In this document: one piece after another, positions 61,006-64,000 of the stretch
Layout of the letters: each line of letters starts with the position of its first letter
How positions within the stretch are numbered: the stretch's first letter is position 1
Program-made: the position numbers and the translations under genes
The notes under the pieces: model-generated
What the model saw: only the letters and a program-made list of their open reading frames with translations
What the model was told of the DNA's origin: nothing
The model's database searches: none
NCBI GenBank assembly: GCA_023435305.1
Contig: JAEYRV010000003.1
Location: 74,796-138,795 of the forward strand
From: Bacillota bacterium
Lineage (GTDB): Bacteria > Bacillota > Clostridia > Acetivibrionales > DTU013
Reading direction: 5' to 3'
Length of the DNA stretch: 64,000 nt

Positions 61006-62175
61006 ATGAACATGACGGATATGATTAAGCCAAATGTGAGAAACATGCCTCCATCCGGAATCCGGAAATACTTCGATCTGCTCAACGAGATGAAGGATGC
61101 AATATCTCTTGGCATTGGGGAGCCGGACTTCGTAACACCCTGGAGCATCAGGGAGGCTGGAATTTACTCGTTGGAGAAGGGTCATACCCACTATTCCTCC
61201 AACCTCGGCTTCATTGAACTTAGACGACAAATTGCAAATTATGTGGAACGGAAATATGACGTGAGTTACGACCCTGCAAAGGAGGTCGTGGTTACAGTCG
61301 GCGCCAGTGAAGGACTTGATATAGCACTCAGAGCGCTTGCCGGTCCGGGTGACGAGGTTATCATACCCGAGCCCAGCTTTGTGGCATATAAAGGCTGCAC
61401 GACTTTTACCGGCGCGACACCTGTCGTAATCGAACTGAAGGCTGAAGATGACTTCAAACTCAGGCCGGAGCAGCTCGAGAAGGCATTGTCACCAAGAACG
61501 AAGGTTGTCATCCTGCCTTTCCCGAACAATCCTACAGGCGCCATCATGACTGTTGAGGAACAGCGTGGAATCGTAGATGTGCTCAAGGACAAGGATGTCA
61601 TAATTATTTCTGATGAGATATATGCGGAATTGACCTATGGTACAAAGCATGTCTCCTTTGCAAGCTATCCTGAGATCAAGGAAAAGACAATTCTCATTAA
61701 CGGATTTTCCAAAGCCTTTGCAATGACAGGCTGGAGAATAGGCTATGCATGCGGACATCCGGAATTAATCGGTGCTATGAATAAAATACACCAGTACGCA
61801 ATCATGTGTTCCCCGACCACAGCTCAATATGCTGCTTCTGAAGCGCTCAGCAACTGTGATGACGAGGTGGAGGCAATGGTGCGTGAATACAACAGGAGAA
61901 GGCGTGTAATGGTAGACGGCTTCAGGAAGGCCGGTCTGGATTGCTTTGAGCCAAAGGGAGCTTTTTATGTATTCCCGAGTATCAAAGCAACCGGGTTAAC
62001 CTCAGATGAATTCTGCGAGAGACTGCTTACGGAGGAAAAAGTGCTCACAGTGCCCGGTTCTGCGTTTGGAGATTGTGGTGAGGGCTTTATCAGGGCAACA
62101 TATGCCAACTCCTATGAAAATATCCTAGAAGCTATGAAGAGAATCCAAAGATTTGTCGCCACTTTACTTAAATGA
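61006..62175 (+). CDS. Class I aminotransferase (AspB/AlaT-like)
   Basis: 389 residues, PLP fold-type I. ISLGIGEPDFVTP, VTVGASEGLDIALRAL, FPNNPTGAIM, IISDEIYAEL and the Schiff-base lysine loop NGFSKAFAMTGWRIGY are all intact, with Arg in FIRATYANS for the substrate carboxylate. The family covers alanine, aspartate and aromatic transaminases. Pairing with an Lrp regulator suggests alanine or branched-chain substrates. GGAGG lies 10 bases before ATG 61006. It is under the T-box upstream of the regulator gene. Confidence 0.9.
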   Translation: MNMTDMIKPNVRNMPPSGIRKYFDLLNEMKDAISLGIGEPDFVTPWSIREAGIYSLEKGHTHYSSNLGFIELRRQIANYVERKYDVSYDPAKEVVVTVGASEGLDIALRALAGPGDEVIIPEPSFVAYKGCTTFTGATPVVIELKAEDDFKLRPEQLEKALSPRTKVVILPFPNNPTGAIMTVEEQRGIVDVLKDKDVIIISDEIYAELTYGTKHVSFASYPEIKEKTILINGFSKAFAMTGWRIGYACGHPELIGAMNKIHQYAIMCSPTTAQYAASEALSNCDDEVEAMVREYNRRRRVMVDGFRKAGLDCFEPKGAFYVFPSIKATGLTSDEFCERLLTEEKVLTVPGSAFGDCGEGFIRATYANSYENILEAMKRIQRFVATLLK

Positions 62176-62227
62176 TGTTTTAAAGTAAAATAGCATAGTA
62201 CTATATTATAAGAGGGATGTGGGTTTT

Positions 62228-63025
62228 ATGAGAAGATATATAGCATTTTTATTGTTGGTTGTGGCAGTTGCAGCAGTAGTCTTTACAGGTTGTTCTTCAA
62301 CGGGAGGCGCCGATAAATCATGGGAAAAGGTCAAAGATAAGGGCGAATTGATAATGGGCCTGGATGACAGTTTTCCTCCGATGGGTTTCAGGGATGAAAA
62401 CAATGAGATCACAGGGTTTGATGTTGACGTGGCAAAAGAAGTTTGCAGCCGTTTAGGCATAAAGCTTACTCTACAGCAGATTGTATGGGAAACAAAAGAG
62501 AAGGAGCTTAATGCAGGGAAAATCGATTGTATCTGGAACGGCTTTACCATCACGGATGCACGTAAGGAGCAGGTTCTTTTCTCAAAGCCGTATATGGGCA
62601 ACCGCCAGGTTTTGGTTGTAGCAGGCGATTCAGCTCTGGCAGAGCTTGCAGATTTTGAAGGTAAAAAGCTGGCACTTCAGGCAGGATCAAGTGCGGCCGA
62701 GGCTTTATCAGCTTCAGCAGACTTTAAATCAAAACTGGGTGAAGTAGTTGAATTTGATGATAACATGATGGCTCTGATGGATCTGGAAAAGGGCGGAGTA
62801 GATGCAGTTCTGATGGATGAAGTTGTTGCAAATTATAACATCCAGGCCAGAAAAATAAATGCAAAGGTTCTGGATGAAGCTCTTGCACCGGAAGAATACG
62901 GGATTGGGTTCCGTTTGACAGATAGTGCCCTTATGACAAAAGTTCAGGAAACACTGGATGCAATGGCGAAAGATGGCAAGCTTGCTCAGATTTCCAATAA
63001 GTGGTTTGGCAAGGATGTAACATAA
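62228..63025 (+). CDS. Amino-acid ABC transporter substrate-binding lipoprotein
   Basis: 265 residues with a lipoprotein signal ending FTGCSS (lipidated Cys) and a type II periplasmic-binding fold: LIMGLDDSFPPMGFRDENNE, TGFDVDVAKEVCSRLG, WNGFTITDARKEQVLFSKPY and KWFGKDVT at the end. It is typical of polar amino acid (cystine, glutamine, His/Arg) binding proteins. ATG 62228 is chosen, since GTG 62219 lies only 2 bases after AGAGGG. The permease and ATPase genes follow. Confidence 0.93.
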   Translation: MRRYIAFLLLVVAVAAVVFTGCSSTGGADKSWEKVKDKGELIMGLDDSFPPMGFRDENNEITGFDVDVAKEVCSRLGIKLTLQQIVWETKEKELNAGKIDCIWNGFTITDARKEQVLFSKPYMGNRQVLVVAGDSALAELADFEGKKLALQAGSSAAEALSASADFKSKLGEVVEFDDNMMALMDLEKGGVDAVLMDEVVANYNIQARKINAKVLDEALAPEEYGIGFRLTDSALMTKVQETLDAMAKDGKLAQISNKWFGKDVT

Positions 63026-63065
63026 GAAAAATTATTAGCAGTGAATTATTAAACGGATTGCAGCA

Positions 63066-63101
63066 GAGTAATCGATAGAGTAATTAATAGAGTAATTAAT
63101 A
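63066..63101. repeat. 12-bp tandem repeat
   Basis: Three units of GAGTAATTAATA (the first with CG in place of TA) lie in the gap between the binding-protein and permease genes. Confidence 0.7.
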
Positions 63102-63149
63102 AACAGGCTACAGATAGCTGCTATTGGAATATGAGGGGGTAAGATCTGT

Positions 63150-63782
63150 TTGAAGTTCATGGGATTTCTTCTGGAAGGTACATTAGTCACGCTGCAGATT
63201 TTCTTTTTGACACTCGTGCTGTCGCTGCCGCTTGGCCTGCTGATCTCTTTTGGAAGGATGTCGAAGAACAGATTTCTTAGCGAAATCATAAAAATATATA
63301 TCGACATCATACGCGGAACGCCGTTAATCCTGCAACTGATCGTGGTATATTTTGCGCCGGACGACTTGTTTGGACTGAATATTGACAGGTTTGTCGCAGC
63401 AATTATTGCTTTTGTGCTTAATTATTCAGCCTACTTTGCAGAAATTTTCCGGGGCGGAATACAGTCAATGCCTAAAGGACAGTACGAAGCAGCAGAGGTT
63501 CTTGGGTTTACCAGGATACAGACTTTTACTGGAATTATTTTACCTCAGGTGATTAAAAGAATATTGCCCCCTATCAGCAATGAAGTTATTACATTGGTTA
63601 AGGACACGGCACTGGTGCAGACACTGGGTGTTTCCGAGCTTTACAGAGTCGCAAAGAATGAAGCTTCCAGAGTTTCAACTACCACGCCGCTGTTCATTGC
63701 CGGTGTATTTTATTTTGTAATGAATTGGGTCGTGACAAGAGTGTTCCATTTTACGGAGAAAAAGCTGGACTATTACAAGTGA
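63150..63782 (+). CDS. Amino-acid ABC transporter permease
   Basis: 210 residues of the HisM/GlnP type: GTLVTLQIFFLTLVLSLPLG, IIRGTPLILQLIVVYF, and the EAA loop EAAEVLGFTRIQTFTGIILPQ that docks to the ATPase. About five membrane helices. TTG 63150 follows GAGGGGG at 10 bases and is preferred; ATG 63159 is an alternative. It lies between the binding-protein and ATPase genes, so the three make a complete importer. Confidence 0.93.
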   Translation: MKFMGFLLEGTLVTLQIFFLTLVLSLPLGLLISFGRMSKNRFLSEIIKIYIDIIRGTPLILQLIVVYFAPDDLFGLNIDRFVAAIIAFVLNYSAYFAEIFRGGIQSMPKGQYEAAEVLGFTRIQTFTGIILPQVIKRILPPISNEVITLVKDTALVQTLGVSELYRVAKNEASRVSTTTPLFIAGVFYFVMNWVVTRVFHFTEKKLDYYK

Positions 63783-63795
63783 GGAGGGGTATGCC

Positions 63796-64000
63796 ATGCA
63801 AATGCTTAAAGTTGAAAACCTGTATAAGACCTTTGATGGAAATGAAGTACTTTCTGGCATTTCCCTTGAAATCCACAAGGGTGAGATAATTGCTGTAATA
63901 GGGCCGTCCGGTTCGGGTAAGAGTACGCTTTTACGGTGTATTAATCTGCTTGAGAGGGCTGATGGCGGAACAATTACCGTAGCAGGGGACGCACTATTTG
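63796..64000 (+). CDS. Amino-acid ABC transporter ATP-binding protein (3' truncated)
   Basis: The first 68 codons are visible before the window ends. MQMLKVENLYKTFDGNEVL, EIHKGEIIAVIGPSGSGKST (Walker A) and LLRCINLLERADGGTI are typical of GlnQ/HisP ATPases. GGAGGGG precedes ATG 63796. It completes the importer begun at 62.2 kb. Confidence 0.95.
   Translation, partial: MQMLKVENLYKTFDGNEVLSGISLEIHKGEIIAVIGPSGSGKSTLLRCINLLERADGGTITVAGDALF

Overview
The window looks like chromosomal DNA of a strictly anaerobic, saccharolytic, spore-forming-type clostridium (Bacillota, Clostridia), probably a relative of the Acetivibrio/Ruminiclostridium (Clostridium thermocellum) group. The grounds are two NADH-linked [FeFe]-hydrogenase operons, a cellobiose phosphorylase that closely resembles the C. 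thermocellum enzyme as I remember it, a PPi-type phosphofructokinase next to a class II aldolase, pyruvate formate-lyase, a T-box, a ydaO-type riboswitch, strong AAGGAGG ribosome binding sites and textbook sigma-A promoters. Species cannot be decided from the sequence alone. Both edges cut genes: a type II topoisomerase A subunit on the left and an amino-acid ABC ATPase on the right.

Layout. 0-3.4 kb: topoisomerase A tail, a DedA/VTT membrane protein and aspartate kinase. 3.4-13.4 kb: uvrB and uvrA, each behind a LexA-type box, separated by a toroid-fold protein and two MocR-like aminotransferases. 13.5-19.1 kb: a 41-residue membrane peptide, a ClpE-like ATPase and cellobiose phosphorylase. 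19.4-25.1 kb: hydrogenase operon 1 (NuoE-like, a NuoF-GltD fusion, HydA). 25.3-30.0 kb: a stalk-domain secreted protein, then a sensory module (DRTGG, HATPase, HydS/HsfB-like, DRTGG, PHP). 30.1-35.3 kb: hydrogenase operon 2 (NuoE, HATPase, 2Fe-2S protein, NuoF, HydA). 35.5-40.6 kb: LCP protein, ABC exporter, flavin reductase. 40.9-46.5 kb: pyruvate formate-lyase, PPi-PFK and aldolase. 46.8-50.0 kb: a three-gene dehydratase/activase-like ATP-driven reductase set. 50-64 kb: SIMPL protein, ydaO riboswitch, dapB, DD-carboxypeptidase, alpha-glucan phosphorylase, phosphodiester glycosidase pair, thioredoxin, DivIVA-like protein, T-box with an Lrp regulator and aminotransferase, and an amino-acid ABC importer.

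The genes form a coherent central-metabolism block. Cellobiose and glucan are split by phosphorolysis, glycolysis runs through a PPi-PFK, pyruvate is cleaved by PFL, and excess NADH and ferredoxin are vented as H2. Both hydrogenase operons carry a Rex-type palindrome placed just downstream of a good promoter, which suggests that both respond to the NADH/NAD+ ratio.

The most unusual feature is the density and variety of short repeats. One family (core GGGGACGSTTCTCAC and its complement GTTGAGAAGCGTCCCC) occurs as hairpins between genes, inside the uvrB leader, as a 16-bp match inside a hydrogenase subunit gene, and as a stop-free in-frame block in a dehydratase-like gene. A second type is a pair of oppositely oriented 41-bp tandem arrays between the divergent pfk and fba genes. 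Other tandem arrays (periods of 12, 13, 17, about 21 and 41 bp) and a duplicated MITE-like element occupy most other long intergenic gaps. No tRNA, rRNA, CRISPR array or intact transposase was seen.
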